Positions 42,006 to 54,480 of a stretch of DNA of 64,000 nt are shown piece after piece. The DNA is from Lineus longissimus (lineage: Eukaryota; Nemertea; Pilidiophora; Heteronemertea; Lineidae). Made by a program: the position numbers and the translations under genes. The stretch spans positions 18,604,599 to 18,668,598 of the forward strand of contig NC_088309.1 in the NCBI RefSeq assembly GCF_910592395.1, given 5' to 3'. Within the stretch, counting starts at the first letter, position 1, and every line of letters begins with the position of its first letter. The notes below the pieces were generated by a model. That model was given only the letters and a program-made list of their open reading frames with translations, made no database searches and was not told the DNA's origin.

Positions 42006-43912
42006 TATTACGGTGGCTGGGTGTATATGCAGTAGCCAAAACTGATAATGAACATGAAATGAAATTTTTTAAATAATGTAATCGGGTGTTAAAAGAAATA
42101 AGGCAAAACCTTACCTTTTTGGAGCTGAAACACAAGTACAACTCAACAGGAGAAGCTCCCGTGAAAGTGAGAATAGTCGTCAACATTCCTAATCAATCAA
42201 AATGAATATTTAAATTGTATTGGGCTGACATGTGTTCCACTGTCGTATGCATTCATTAGTTTGACTACCTTGAAACATTGGGAATTTGTATATGAATAGA
42301 CGACTGCACTGTGGCGCTATTTATTCTTTAAAAAAGGGGATGTCGAGGTTGGGTACACCAGTACCCAGCAGCCCAAGGAGGAAAACAGAAGTTCACACGG
42401 TGCGCGGTGCGGTAAAAACCAGAGAACTCATCGTAACCTCTTCTGCGGGGTAAAAGAAATCCACTTGCAAAATTCTTGTTTTACATGATTTTTTCGCGAT
42501 TCCTGTACATTTCTGTGTACATTCATGTACATCAATTGTATATCTTTTCAAATTTCGTTTTTTGCCAAAAGACATCATAACATTTAATTTGTTACTTCTA
42601 TGAAGTCTCGGACTGAACGCACCTACTCGAAGATTTCCTTAAGAAAAGGATTTCGGTATTTCAGGAATTTTTTTTTCCGATTTTAGTCAAACTTCAACAG
42701 ATAAACTACCTCTAGATAACACCCTGATGTACTTTGAACATGTGACACAAATAGTAAAGAAAAAAGAAGAAAAAGGGAAGACAACTGCGAAACATGTGCC
42801 GCTTGATATGAAACTACATTGTATTAATTACTGTGGAACTGTGAATCTGTGAAACTACAGTATGGGACGATCAAAACTGTATGAAACTATGAAACCTTAA
42901 CCTCATGCTGCTAGATTCAAGGTTCACAAAAGTTTCCTAAAATGCTGAATTAAATACGAGGAGTTACGAATTTTAATTCTATAAAGTGCGTTGTTTTTGA
43001 ATTTTCACTTACATGGAAAGACCGAATTGAAAGAGGAGCATTTATGATGTGTTGGGTTTACAATGTTATCAGTAAATTATTAATCTTTGAAATGAACATT
43101 CGTCATTCGTCATTCGACATGTGTGTTTCATGAGAATGCCTTTCCATTTTGACACCTGTCATCTAGTGATGGAAGGTCAATGAAAGTTTAAGGAGTGTCC
43201 TCCAAACTGTCAAGGAATCCATACAAAAAACGCAGGTCAAAAATCCTACGACGAATTTCATCATATTATTGTGATCTTATAGTCTGGGTTGAAATCAATC
43301 AAATGCGGCTGATAGCAAATTGTCAGATTTTTTTTCTAGTCCTACATTAGAACAGGAAAGTGATTGCATATGTTTTCGTTATTTAATCCGACATTTAAAA
43401 AACCCTTGCTAAAAGATTTTTTATTTCGAACTGTTTTTGAAAAAGTGCTCGCTGGAATGAAAGAGCACAACATTTTAAGATCTTTGATACTTTTATCAGA
43501 GTTTAACAAGCAATGTCAGAGATATAGCAGATTCAATGCAATTTATTGCAGCGTCTTGCATGCGTCTTGGGAAAAGAATCACACGAAATACGGGGTTAGA
43601 AAACGTGTATATATTGGGTCTTTATCGAGTCTTCATTGTACAAGTAAACTGATCTAAAAAGACAAAGCAGAAAGATTGCCAAACTCAGATCAATTGAGCC
43701 ACAAATCAACAATAGTAGTTTACTCGTGGCTCAAATAATCTCCTTTTCAAGAGTTTCTCGCTATATCAAAGCCTCAAATCCCGGTCTCCGACACGGAACG
43801 TCTCAAGTCTTCAAAAATCCTTTGGACTTCGCGCGTACATGTCGCGTGTAGCATATGGACAGTTCACAAGAGGAGGCCTCATCCAGATTCCACTTACACT
43901 TAATCAAATGGG
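42006..43912. other. No gene recognised
   Basis: AT-rich non-coding DNA. Short ORFs on both strands show no domain, splice pattern or codon signal I can support. Confidence 0.5.
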
Positions 43913-43998
43913 GCCAACCCAGTCTGGGTAGTTGTAAAACAAGAAACACAGAAACGAAACAGAAACACAGAAACGCAGAAACGAAACGCAGAAACGAA
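43913..43998 (+). repeat. Inverted repeat pair, left arm (GAAACACA-rich)
   Basis: gtagttgtaaaacaagaaac and then (gaaac/acaga)n. The inverted partner is at 44,846-44,930. Confidence 0.7.
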
Positions 43999-44469
43999 AA
44001 TCAAACGGGTTTTCATAAAAGTTGGAATCAAGCGGCACGCCGATACTTTCCTTGCCCAATCCGTTGTTATTGTCGTTTAAAAGTAAAATCTGAGGTTGGT
44101 GGGTTGCGGCCAGCCGGAATGCAATAGAGTTGTTGAGGGGATACATGGAGCAACTTGGGGGGGGGGAGGGGGCGGCACGATATGTGAAGTCTTTTGAGGT
44201 GGTGGTGTAGTACTTTGGTAGGTTCGATTCGATTCCTACAGCATATTATTTTAAATGAAGGTGCAGTGCAACATCTTGCCTTGTAGTGTTCAATTTACAT
44301 GAAGTACCAGGATCATCCTACAAATCCCGTCTGATGCAGCACTAAATGCAAGGTACGGTATCAGTACATGGGTGAATCATTTCGACGTTATGTGAGACGT
44401 GAGAGACCAATTTTGGCGACTAGAATAGAGTAAAGTGGGGGGGGGGGGGGGCGGGCACTAGACTTGGAC

Positions 44470-44524
44470 TTGGAGTAACTCAATCTTGCCTGCCCAGCTG
44501 CTGCCTTTAAATAGTCCCTTTAAA
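44470..44524. repeat. Short dispersed repeat, copy 2
   Basis: Contains tcaatcttgcctgccc, ctgctgcct and tagtccctttaa. Same family as 27,795-27,848. Confidence 0.45.
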
Positions 44525-44845
44525 TATATGTTTATGTTAATGAGGTTGCAGTAGGGAAGTTCAGCCTAGTGTCGTGCACAGGCCATGGAATGTACAAAAG
44601 AACAGGACTCGCTATTCGAAGGACTATTTTCTATTTACGCCGTGTAGTACATACATGTAGTGTATTGGCACGATCAAGGCCGGATGCTGCCAATCTGCGC
44701 ACACGTTGATGAGGCTAAAAGGGGTATTGGGAAATGAGCATTCCTCCTTCCATTCCGACTGAATACCGGTTTTAGTTACACCCGCGTTCGCGGCCACAAC
44801 CATGGCAACAAGATGGAGTTTGCAGACCAGAATTCGCCACAAGAC

Positions 44846-44930
44846 TGGTTTCTGCGTTTCGTTTCTGTGTTTCTGTGTTTCTGTTTCGTTTCTGTGTTTC
44901 TTGTTTTACAACTACCCACCCAGTCTAGAC
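44846..44930 (-). repeat. Inverted repeat pair, right arm
   Basis: Complement of the left arm at 43,913-43,998. The arms are about 850 bp apart and share gtttcttgttttacaactac. Confidence 0.7.
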
Positions 44931-47900
44931 AAAATGGCATGCATTATGGTTTGCCATATACCAACGATAGGACACATCTCCTGTATGCTCTACGTGGTGC
45001 ATGGCGCGCACTGACTGTCTGTAAAGAGCAAAAATGCACTTCTGCTTGCTCGATTCTTACGAATTTTACGCCAAAATTCGGATAATTTTGTTTGTTATCA
45101 TTCAAACAAGAACTAAGTCTTTTTAAAGAGAAGTTCGAAGTAGAAAAAGTACTTTGTGAGGTTTTTTTAAGAATGGCCCATTACATATACCACAAAGCAT
45201 ATGCAATCACATTTCTGCAATAATTGATGATAAAGCAAAATCTCCGCCAATATTTATGCTGAAAACCTCTTTGGCATGTTTGAGGTTGATGCATCATGTA
45301 GTTTGCGAGTTATCGTACATGTATGAAGTAGGTGTAGATTTTGATATGAGCTCCATATTCATGACATTGTGTGTTAGCGCCGTAGTTTTCATCGTGGACG
45401 ACATTTTTCCGTCAGGAGGTTTGTTAGGCGCACTGTCTAAATAAGAGGCAATGTCTGACATTTCAGAACTCAATTATTACTTCAAACATGACACATTACA
45501 TTTTTAAGTGGTGAGCCTTTGTGATTTTAAAAATCGGAAATATGCCAAAATGCACTAATATGAGCCGGCTAGACAGTGGGTGGGGTCAATTGTAAATTGT
45601 AAGTGTTAGTGAAATTTGCATTTGACAATTGAGTTAACCCAGAGTTTAATCTGAAGTTAACACCTTTTTTGGCTTCGGAAGTAGTGTGTGGCCATAAATT
45701 CATCTAGTACACATCACCCCTAGTCACCCCTTCTACACTCAGTTATAGGGGGGGGATGTAAAAAAAATTGACGATAAAAGATACACTCAATAATACATAC
45801 TTCATACTTCGTCGGTCCTAGCTCTTAGTATAGCTTGCGAAACCGGCCTGTTTTCTGTGGACAATAACGTATCAAAATAGAGGAGTAAACCGTTCATGTG
45901 TGAGGCCTTAACAGATTTCTACTAAAGGACGCTCTTGAAAAAAATTATTTTGGGAAGGCGGATGTATTTTGATATGTATTTTGCCCCCCCCCCCCCCCCA
46001 AGCACTTTCGAACACGAAGCAAACACTGATCAAATCGATTTGATGTATTATCTTAGGGTATTGTAATTTTTAAAGGTCACCCGGGGGCTAAATATCCGTC
46101 TGTTTCCTGCCATTAGTTAATTTCTATCAAAAACAAATATAAACATTCAGATTTATTGACGTTTTATGATTAATAAACGATCTAATCTTACAAGACAAAA
46201 GTCCTTGTTACTACTTTGTTTGTTCAAAATACAATATAATTTATGTCAAGTGAGCCCAACTCTTAAATAGATATAATTACATGTGGGTGAAAGTATTACT
46301 CTGTACGCATATTGCCATTATGTTTTACTTTTTAGATTAAGTTGACCGTAAGTAAAACCCAACCGATTAATAACTGATTTAATTCATAAGATTACATGGA
46401 TCAGCAGAAACTCTAGTTTTTGGTCCATGCCAGTTATTCCCAGTGTGGGCTTGTAGAAAGCATTTTCGCCAGCAGCAAAGATCTTGCATCGAGGTGTCGT
46501 TCGATTCTCATGCAACCACTTCGGATGATAGCTGAGCAGGGTTGTGTAAGTATCTAATTAATTTCTCAATTACATTTAGCTCATCATTGTATCATCAGTT
46601 GGAGTCCAAATTATATCGTTGTAAGATGTGAAGTTGTATGTATTAAGCCAATTAAATCTAAAATATCCTGAATATTGAACTGATTTTTAGAAAACGAGAA
46701 CGACCAAAATAGCTGAATAAGGATCAAATATAATCTCTCCGCTCGTAGAAGGTAACCATATTAATGTTTGTTTTTTCTGCTTCGAACCTTCTTTGGTCAT
46801 TACCTTAGGCCTTGCTGAACGATACCTCTGCATTTTACATACTTAAGGCTGAAACTGAGTGGCTCCTACTGAGAACAGTTACACCTAATCATGTTACTCT
46901 CTTGTCAAGGTTTAAATCGGTCTTATCAGGATTTATAATAATGACGCCTTTGGTCGAAAGAATTTTCCATCTTATATCTATACGGCGTTGTTAAACGTTA
47001 GTGAAATCCGCTTGGTAGCTTAAATTTAGACAAAACTCACTTGAGCATAAATAACAATGAACGTATAATATTGACTGCGAGAAAAGGTATATAGCAGAAT
47101 GTAAATCAGCCGATATTGGCGTCAAGGCGTTATTTCATGCTTTGGGCATTAGATATGTTTAAAAATCGGATGCGATTGGTGTTGAAGCAGTTGTTGGCTC
47201 TGGTAGACAGTTAAAGGAAGCTGAAGAATTAAGATCACTTTTACAGCAATAATTTTAGAGCATGGAGAATTTAAGGTAAGTTCGACAATTATGATTACAT
47301 ACGTATTTCTTTCTTTACGCCATCCTTCATATTTCTGACCACTTCGATTTTTATCAACTTTGTAAGTGGGGGATTTTTACCGCGTACCGCTGCGTCCATC
47401 GGAGTTTCAAAATTAGAGTAAGCAGCAAGCTTAAACTGAATAATACATGTGAACACCTCGTGGTATGATGTAACTGAGGCAATGCTGCAGTATCTTTAAG
47501 AACAGTTCATGATCAATCTATCTCGACCTATGTGGACTGCGTATATCGTTCAAGCAACGCACGCTGAAATTTAAAGAAAAAGTTATATCATCAAATTTCT
47601 TAGAATTGGTTTGGAGCACTGTTAGTGGGAGCAATCGGCTTAGTGTTACCAGGCTTGTTACTCTAAGGAGTAAGCAATCGAAGGCTTGACCGTGGGGCTG
47701 ATATCTGTATGGAAAGGTTCAAGGTATGAAGGAGATGGATCGATTCTCCAGAGCGGATATGGTATTCAGACATATTCTCTCTGCCAGTATTAGCTTCCAT
47801 TTTGCACAAACCACACCGCACATTATAGGCCTACATTGCGATCGCGTAGTGTAATCAAACTGAAAATGGACACGACCACAGATTCGTGCAGCCGTTGGTG

Positions 47901-50575
47901 ATAAAAGATCAAAAACGAGTGGCGTATAGAATAAAGCTTTGTCAATCAAAATGTTTTGATATATTATTTTAACCAGGTCACAAACTTTCTGTTGACTAAA
48001 ACCCCTGAAAGTCTTACAGTAACGTAATTACTGAGACCCCAATTTCAGATAATGCTTGTGAAATGAAGAAAAAAACCACACACGCACACGCACGCACGCC
48101 CACACACACACAAAACTACGAAAGTAAAGTGGTTATCAAATCGAAATATTTGTTTTCAGTTTTTATGTCATTTTTATTCTAGCCATTCAAAGGTTTCTGC
48201 TTTGTTTTTTAAGCATGAACATGCTCTCCGAATCGAAGCGAATGATATTTACGAGAAAAATAAGATAATATCTTATATTATGCTTCATAATATAAAGAAA
48301 AGGACCCTTTCGGTCATGAGATGATTGATACGCGATTGCTATGACCGTGCTGACACTACCACAATTCAGGAGCTGACCCTAAAATGTTTTTCAAAGATAC
48401 CATGAATCTAAGCAAAGTCTGTGGTTTGAATGCGACTCAACACGGTTGGAAAGAATAAAAACGCCAACTGTGTGTGGTTTCCAAACCATGCATTCACCCA
48501 ACTTCTGTGGTATGGAAATAGTTCGTGTATGTTTTCCTGGTTTGGTAATAAACTGATGGTATGATAAGTAAAAATGCTGGTATGAAAACAAAATAATTGC
48601 TCCCAAAAAGTACTCAATTGGATGAAATAAGTCCTGATATGTAGTTTTATCGTTTGAAACAATGAGATTATTTCAAAAATAATTTACAAATTAATAAATT
48701 AATAATTAAATAATTAAATTTCCACATGGCGCATGCATCATAGTGATTGAGGTTAATATGAGGGAACGTCAGGCAACAAACAATTATTCCACCAAAGTTT
48801 CTATCCATGCTCGTGGTACTACTGGTTAGTGTTCGGACAGATCTGTTGGATAGTTATGAACTCGAAACATTATCTTGACCTCGACGTGACCTATGATGCT
48901 TCTCCGCACTTTCTGTTTGGCAAGCGTTGTTTACCTCAAAGTAGTCTGCATGATAAAACAAGGTAGATATTAGCAACTCGCCGCATTGATGATGCATCAG
49001 TTCAGTCTAAATAGCAAACAAGAAGGATACATCAGCTCTCATGGCCTACAGCAACGGCTATTGCTCCAGGTAGGTCGAAATCCGCAAAAGCTTTTTCAAT
49101 GACGGTCGAACTTTAGGTCTCTGCAATAATGGTCAGAACTAATCATTATTAAAAGGCCAGAGCTTCCTCTTTTCGTAAATTTTTGGACAAAGCTGAGATG
49201 AACATTAAACAACAAAAACCTCAGTATCGTTGGTCAAAGAAATATACGTCGGTTATTTGAATAAAAATGTCATATTCTGGTCTGTTTAAATGCGGCATCT
49301 GGCGCCCCTGGTTGTAACAATTTGTCTCAGTACGAGGGCATCACTACTGGCGGCCATGTTGAATACCTGTACTAGTGAAGGGGCAGAAAATCGAAGAAAA
49401 CCATCGACTTATCATACCGAATAAGTCATAAATATTTGGGAACAACAAATTAAGCCGTTTGTCGGTTATTTAATACTTTGTGTTTTCACAAAGTGACGCC
49501 ACCAAAAGGACGAAGTGTCAGTCGAAAGGCGCTGAAAATCAATCCCTTCCAAGGTATTTGGGTGGGTATGACATGATCATAAAGTTTCATACTTAGCTGC
49601 AAAAGTGTTCGGATTTGAGCACTTTTAATGTCTAGTTGCTGAAATTCAAGATTGCTGCTGGCGATCATGTTGAGTTGGTGACAGGGCTGAAATCGAAAGG
49701 AAACTTTCCCTAATCGTACTTAATAAGAGTCACCCACTCAAATGTTGGACCATTCAACCAAACCTTTTGTCAGTTATTGAAGTTTTGTTTTTCACCAGTT
49801 CTGAATTGTCGATTCAAAACACGCCCAAAGGCAATATCATTTGAGGTATTGGGTGGTGGATAGTATGTCATAACGTTTTACCGCTGCAGAGTTGCTCCAT
49901 TTGGAGCGCCCCTAACCTCGGGGCATTCACTGGAGACATATCTCCCGGCTGGATCAGCAATGTTCAAAATTGTGGAGCCGGGAAAACGCTCCACAACTTG
50001 AACCCGAACGAACGTAATATTACATAAAATATTGCCTTAAAACAAAATATCAGGTATTAAAAATTCATCACAAACCAAGGCTCAGATATTTTATTTATTT
50101 TCTGGAGGTACATGTTTATTTACATGATTAATATATTCGTAATTGAGTCAATCCACTAGCTTCACATGACTTCCTACCTCTTCAGGCAAACATATCTCGT
50201 CCGTCTGCCTCTTCTCAAAGAATTTCATTGCCCACGTTTTCGGGAGGGGGCAATCCATTACTACCACCTCCCTCAGTTCTCTTTTTATTTCCCGAAGGTG
50301 GTGCAATCGATTCGCACTTAGCACAGCCGAAATTACCGCTACTACTTCTGTAACGCCGCCGTGGAATTTTCTAGTACACCTTGGGATTTTTACTTTTCAT
50401 TACACGTAATCGTTTGGCCATCTGTTTTTTGTACATACACTTTGCCTTAGTTTTTACTCGAAGCATGAAATAGTTCCAGCGAGTTGTAAATGTTTTGATA
50501 CGACCATCAGCTCCACAAAGGATTCCCGAGCAAAAGACAGGTTTTTCAAAACTTATTTCATTGTCGTTTTGGGGT
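44931..50575. other. Long non-coding stretch, no gene recognised
   Basis: AT-rich DNA with a poly-C run at about 45,984-45,999 and a CA-rich microsatellite at 48,074-48,116. A weak match to the C-terminal end of a hAT-type transposase (LVESIFASSKDLASRC, about 46,450-46,545, plus strand) is noted but not supported well enough to call. Confidence 0.5.
48074..48116. repeat. (CA)n / (CACG)n microsatellite
   Basis: Imperfect CA and CACG dinucleotide/tetranucleotide run. Confidence 0.85.
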
Positions 50576-50578
50576 GAA

Positions 50579-50824
50579 ATAATAATAATAATAATATTGA
50601 ATTCTTACATAGCGCGTTTTTCCAGGTATCCCTTCTTTTGGCAAGCCATAGTATTACCACCGTATCCAAGGTAATCATTCTGAGGTTTCAAGGAGCAACC
50701 AGAAGGCGCTCACTTGAACTCGACCAGTAGGGAAATCAAGCAGTGACACGGCCGGGAGTCGAATCCACGACCTCGTGATCACGAGGCCGACGCTCTTCCA
50801 CTGCGATAGGCCTACCGCTGCCCC
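50579..50824 (-). mobile_element. tRNA-derived SINE
   Basis: On the minus strand a tRNA-like head with an A-box-like region (gcagtggaagagcgtcgg), a palindromic anticodon arm (cctcgtgatcacgagg) and a B-box-like ggattcgactccc is followed by an unrelated body and an (ATT)n tail at 50,579-50,595. The head-body-tail order is that of a tRNA-derived SINE. Confidence 0.75.
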
Positions 50825-50949
50825 TAACAAAGATTCAAGTACATCTTTTTTGTTTTTAGACCAGAACTTTATTGTGATATGATGGTCACTGGCTTTACTT
50901 CGTAATCCTATTATTCGTTTAAGGTTCAGCCTGCGGCTAACCCGCCACG

Positions 50950-51561
50950 ATGATTTCGACAACAATGGTAACCAACATAAATGTCAAGCAAACAAGGAAG
51001 GTTAAAGATGCAAGAAAGGTCAATGTAGATAGAAATAAAATGCCAGAAGAAAAGAAAAGGACGGGGTCATACCTAAGTGATAGTCCCCCACCCGGATATA
51101 TGGAGAACATGGATACGCCAATCATACTCAACGTTGGTGGTCGCAGGTTCGAGACCATGATGTCGACGTTGCAGAATGTCCCAAATACGCGGTTGGCAAA
51201 CTTGGATAAAAGTGCCTTCTGGCGACCGGATAAGAATGAATACTTCTTTGATCGTCATTCGGAAGTCTTCGAGGCCGTTTTGAATTATTACAGAGTAGGA
51301 GAGTTGCACATACCGTTAGGTCTCTGCGGGCCTATTGTAAAACGAGAGCTAGATTTCTGGGGGATCGTGGACCAGGATATCGAGATGTGTTGCCAGCTGA
51401 CGTACGCTTCCTACCAGTCGCAGAAAGATAATCTCCTGAAGTTCGACAAGGAGAGACACCTAGAGGAGGACAAGGTATTGAACCCGAACGGCCGCTGGTC
51501 GAGTATTCGGCCAGTTGTCTGGACGTTTCTCAACAATCCGAGGACATCCAGAGCTGCTATG
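50950..51561 (+). CDS. Voltage-gated K+ channel (Kv) exon 1: N-terminus and T1 domain
   Basis: 204 codons from the first ATG to a gtaagt donor, phase 0. A basic N-terminal tail is followed by a T1 (BTB-like) tetramerisation domain from about residue 57 (PIILNVGGRRFETM) to about 155. It has the H-x5-C-x20-C-C zinc motif (His120, Cys126, Cys147, Cys148), known from Kv2, Kv3 and Kv4 but not Shaker (Kv1) channels. The exon ends just before S1. A non-coding 5' exon may exist upstream. The neighbouring SINE ends about 125 bp before the ATG. Confidence 0.92.
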
Positions 51562-51936
51562 GTAAGTTGCCTAAAAAAGGACGTTCAACTCAAGGCTATT
51601 CCTGGGCATAAGTCGGAATAAGCTGGAATGTGTTTAAGGCTGGGGTATTACATAGAGCTGCACGGTATAGGGATATGCCTTCCAAAAAATGGTGTCACAG
51701 AGAATGCATGGCCATATACCGTGTACCCTATGCTAACCAGATGTAGACGTTTGGAAATTTCCAAGGATAGAATGTCCGGGGAATAGAACAAAAGAATATT
51801 TGAGCTTTTGACGGTAATAAAGGCCTCCATAGAGTTTTACAATCCCCTTATTCCATTGGACCATCATACACTTCTTGAACAAGTTGACACAGACAAATTC
51901 TCTCCTTAGATCTTTAACTTCCTTTTCCCTCTTCAG
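51562..51936 (+). other. Kv channel intron
   Basis: 375-bp phase-0 intron with gtaagt donor and a pyrimidine-rich acceptor (ccctcttcag). Confidence 0.9.
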
Positions 51937-53205
51937 GCGTATGCTGTGATTTCGACCATCATGATCATCATTTCCGTCTTATCGCTCATACTCGCGAGTC
52001 ATCACACCTTCCGCATCGAAATGTCGGACGAGGACTGGGCTGTATACCACAAGGTTAGCTTGGATGACTTCTTGCAAGACAAGCACGGGTTGAAACGAGA
52101 TCGAATCCGAAACCATGCAACTTCAAATGCGGCTGACACACCAACGTCGAATGCCACCACATCTGGCAGGCGTAAACGGGCTGTGAAAGGCGATAATGCA
52201 GCAAATGACAACACAGTAACGACTAATACGACCGAGTCCGCATCTCCGACAAATGATGATCTGCCCCCGCCTCCCGGTAAAGGAAGGGCCGACATAATGA
52301 CTGCATTCCTCAAAGCAAAAGCCGAGGAAGAGTTGGAAAAACAATACGAAACGTCCGAAGATCTTTCTATCCCGCATCCATGTTTTGACTATATCAATAT
52401 AGTTTGCATAGCATTCTTTACGTTGGAGTACATAGTGCGGTTCATTTTTTCACCACGGAAATGTCGCTTTCTGATTGCCCCAATGAACGTCATTGATATT
52501 TTGTCCGTTTTGCCCTTCTATGTCATGGAGATTATACTCCTGGTTGATCCGACTGAGAAGTACAAGGATTCAGTCCTTGACATCATCACAGCATTCCAGG
52601 TCATCAGGGTGTTTCGTGTCTTTCGAATGATGCAGCACTTCAATGGCATGATGGTTCTCATGTACACAATGAAAGTCAGCTTTAAGGAGATTTTACTAAC
52701 TTTCGTATTCGTGTGCATGGGAATTCTTATTTTTGGCTCTCTCATGTACTATGTTGACTCCAAAGAAACATACAAGAGTATTCCATTATCGTTCTGGTGG
52801 GCCGTCGTCACCATGACCACAGTCGGCTACGGCGATATGTATCCCAAGACAGAAATGGGCTACGTTGTTGGTGCACTATGCGCAATGTCTGGAGTAGTCG
52901 TCATCGCGTTGACCGTACCCATTGTCGTCAACAACTTCATGTTGTTTTATCAGCATGCTGCGTCCACTCCTGATATCAACAGCACTGGCCGTAACACCGA
53001 GAAAACACATGTGAAGAAGGTTAAAAATGATGTCTATCTTGCTGCGGCTAAAAGGATGCTTGCTTTGGAGACTGATGAAATGTCTGAAGATAATCTTTCC
53101 CGCAAGCTTCCAGTGTTGTCGGAATCGCGTTGTGGCTCAAAAACGGGTGTCAATGGTCAGATTGAGTACGGCCGTAATTCGAGTTCAACTGCTTGGGCTG
53201 AATAA
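51937..53205 (+). CDS. Voltage-gated K+ channel (Kv) exon 2: S1-S6 and C-terminus
   Basis: 422 codons to a TAA stop, giving a 626-residue protein with exon 1. S1 starts at once (AYAVISTIMIIISVL). The S1-S2 loop is long (about 115 residues), with an RRKR site at 282-285. S2 (FFTLEYIVRF), S3 (NVIDILSVLPF), S4 with Arg at about 428, 431 and 434, S5, the pore TMTTVGYGDMYPKT (filter about 498-504) and S6 follow. GYGDMYPKT is the form usual in Kv3/Shaw channels. S4 lacks the outer two charges and the innermost one, and the S6 hinge reads TVPIV rather than PVPV. The tail is short and ends NSSSTAWAE. Shaw-related but diverged. A plasma-membrane K+ channel subunit is expected, and a modulatory role is possible. 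Confidence 0.92.
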   Translation, partial: AYAVISTIMIIISVLSLILASHHTFRIEMSDEDWAVYHKVSLDDFLQDKHGLKRDRIRNHATSNAADTPTSNATTSGRRKRAVKGDNAANDNTVTTNTTESASPTNDDLPPPPGKGRADIMTAFLKAKAEEELEKQYETSEDLSIPHPCFDYINIVCIAFFTLEYIVRFIFSPRKCRFLIAPMNVIDILSVLPFYVMEIILLVDPTEKYKDSVLDIITAFQVIRVFRVFRMMQHFNGMMVLMYTMKVSFKEILLTFVFVCMGILIFGSLMYYVDSKETYKSIPLSFWWAVVTMTTVGYGDMYPKTEMGYVVGALCAMSGVVVIALTVPIVVNNFMLFYQHAASTPDINSTGRNTEKTHVKKVKNDVYLAAAKRMLALETDEMSEDNLSRKLPVLSESRCGSKTGVNGQIEYGRNSSSTAWAE

Positions 53206-54480
53206 AGGAAATACAGCATATGTAATCAGTTAAAAAGGGGCTCCAGGCAGGAAGTAGAAGGGTCCAAATCGTGGTCTCCAGGCGACCACTACGCATTGTT
53301 TCGGAACTGGGTCTGGTTCCCGGGTCTGGTTTAACTTATAAGTATTCCTCATACGAGCATGAAGAGTGCTGATCGATAGTAGAGCCGCCTTTGGCTACTT
53401 GGTGAAACTTGATTTGGCCCACCTGGTTCGTGCCTAATCTCCCTTTAACACTTTGCTTTGAGCAGCAAATAAGATTGCGACGTAAACATAATGTTGGAGC
53501 CAGAATTTCCCTTACTAAACAATTCTATGACCGGAGCGTTTTGTTTTAAAATCATCAGCTATTGTGAGAAATGACTACCGTAAGATATGTAGTTTCGTTT
53601 CGGGACATAACGCCAGAAGTGTCCAGTTTCTCAATATCAATTGGCTCCTCATGCCCGATGCAATAGTCCAGGTTCACCTGTCTCTGTGCACTTCATATGT
53701 TACAGCAGTCAACACAAAGGAACCAAAGCTTGAACGTGACGTATAGTGAAGCAGAAAATAAATAATTACTTCTCTCGCTATTTCGCAATTTCATCCAACC
53801 AGCTTCCTACGTAATTTCTCGTTGTAACGTGATATATTTACGTCTTGATGAAGAAGTGAACGTCAAATACTGAATAGAGTCATTTCGTTCTCTTTCTGCC
53901 CCAAGTATGAATTTATTTTCAGCACGTGTACACGTATTTGAATTTTCAAATTCAATTACAAGTTGTGGATATTCAAAGAACAGCGTATGCCTTTAAAACC
54001 GTGGACGTGTAGAAAATGATGCAGCGCGTGCTCAATATTGGCAAAAGTAATAAATGCTTAGGCCTACACCGTGTTGTAAGAAATAATGCTTAAGTTGTTC
54101 TGGTGAGGAGTGGCTTTTACACAAGAAGAAGTTGCCGGGTCTGGCCCGGATGTTATTTTTAGTTTTGGTACCATGTACGACCTAGCATAACCCGAAAGGA
54201 AAGAGGAGGGGTATGGTATGGATTAAAATTCAGACTGACCTTAAGCATGGCGATGACAAAATGTCCGGATTAATTTAGTGTAACGTTTTCCGACTCCGGC
54301 GACTTAAATGCAGTTGTGCGATGAAGCATTTCCTAAATCGGCTAGAACTGCTTCTATCGTTTCTGCCGCCCAATCTTTTCATTTTCTAGGAAGCTAATGT
54401 ATTTTTGGTCCGATAAGGCTGACGAGGAACATTCAGATCCAATTTGAAGGAGAACAAAACAAAGCAGTAGTTGTAGTGTT
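53206..54480. other. Kv 3' flank and intergenic region
   Basis: Contains a dispersed repeat copy (53,397-53,449) and an AATAAA motif at about 53,757 that could serve the Kv transcript. No other gene seen. Confidence 0.5.
53397..53449. repeat. Short dispersed repeat, copy 3
   Basis: Contains gaaacttgatttggccc, cctggttcgtgcct and tctccctttaa. Probably inside the Kv 3' UTR. Confidence 0.45.

Noticed and set aside
46430-46550. Weak similarity to the C-terminal end of a hAT transposase (LVESIFASSKDLASRC)
   Set aside because: Too short, no flanking transposase ORF or terminal repeats seen.
50735-50824. tRNA gene
   Set aside because: The tRNA-like head is followed by a SINE body and an (ATT)n tail, and the cloverleaf is not convincing.
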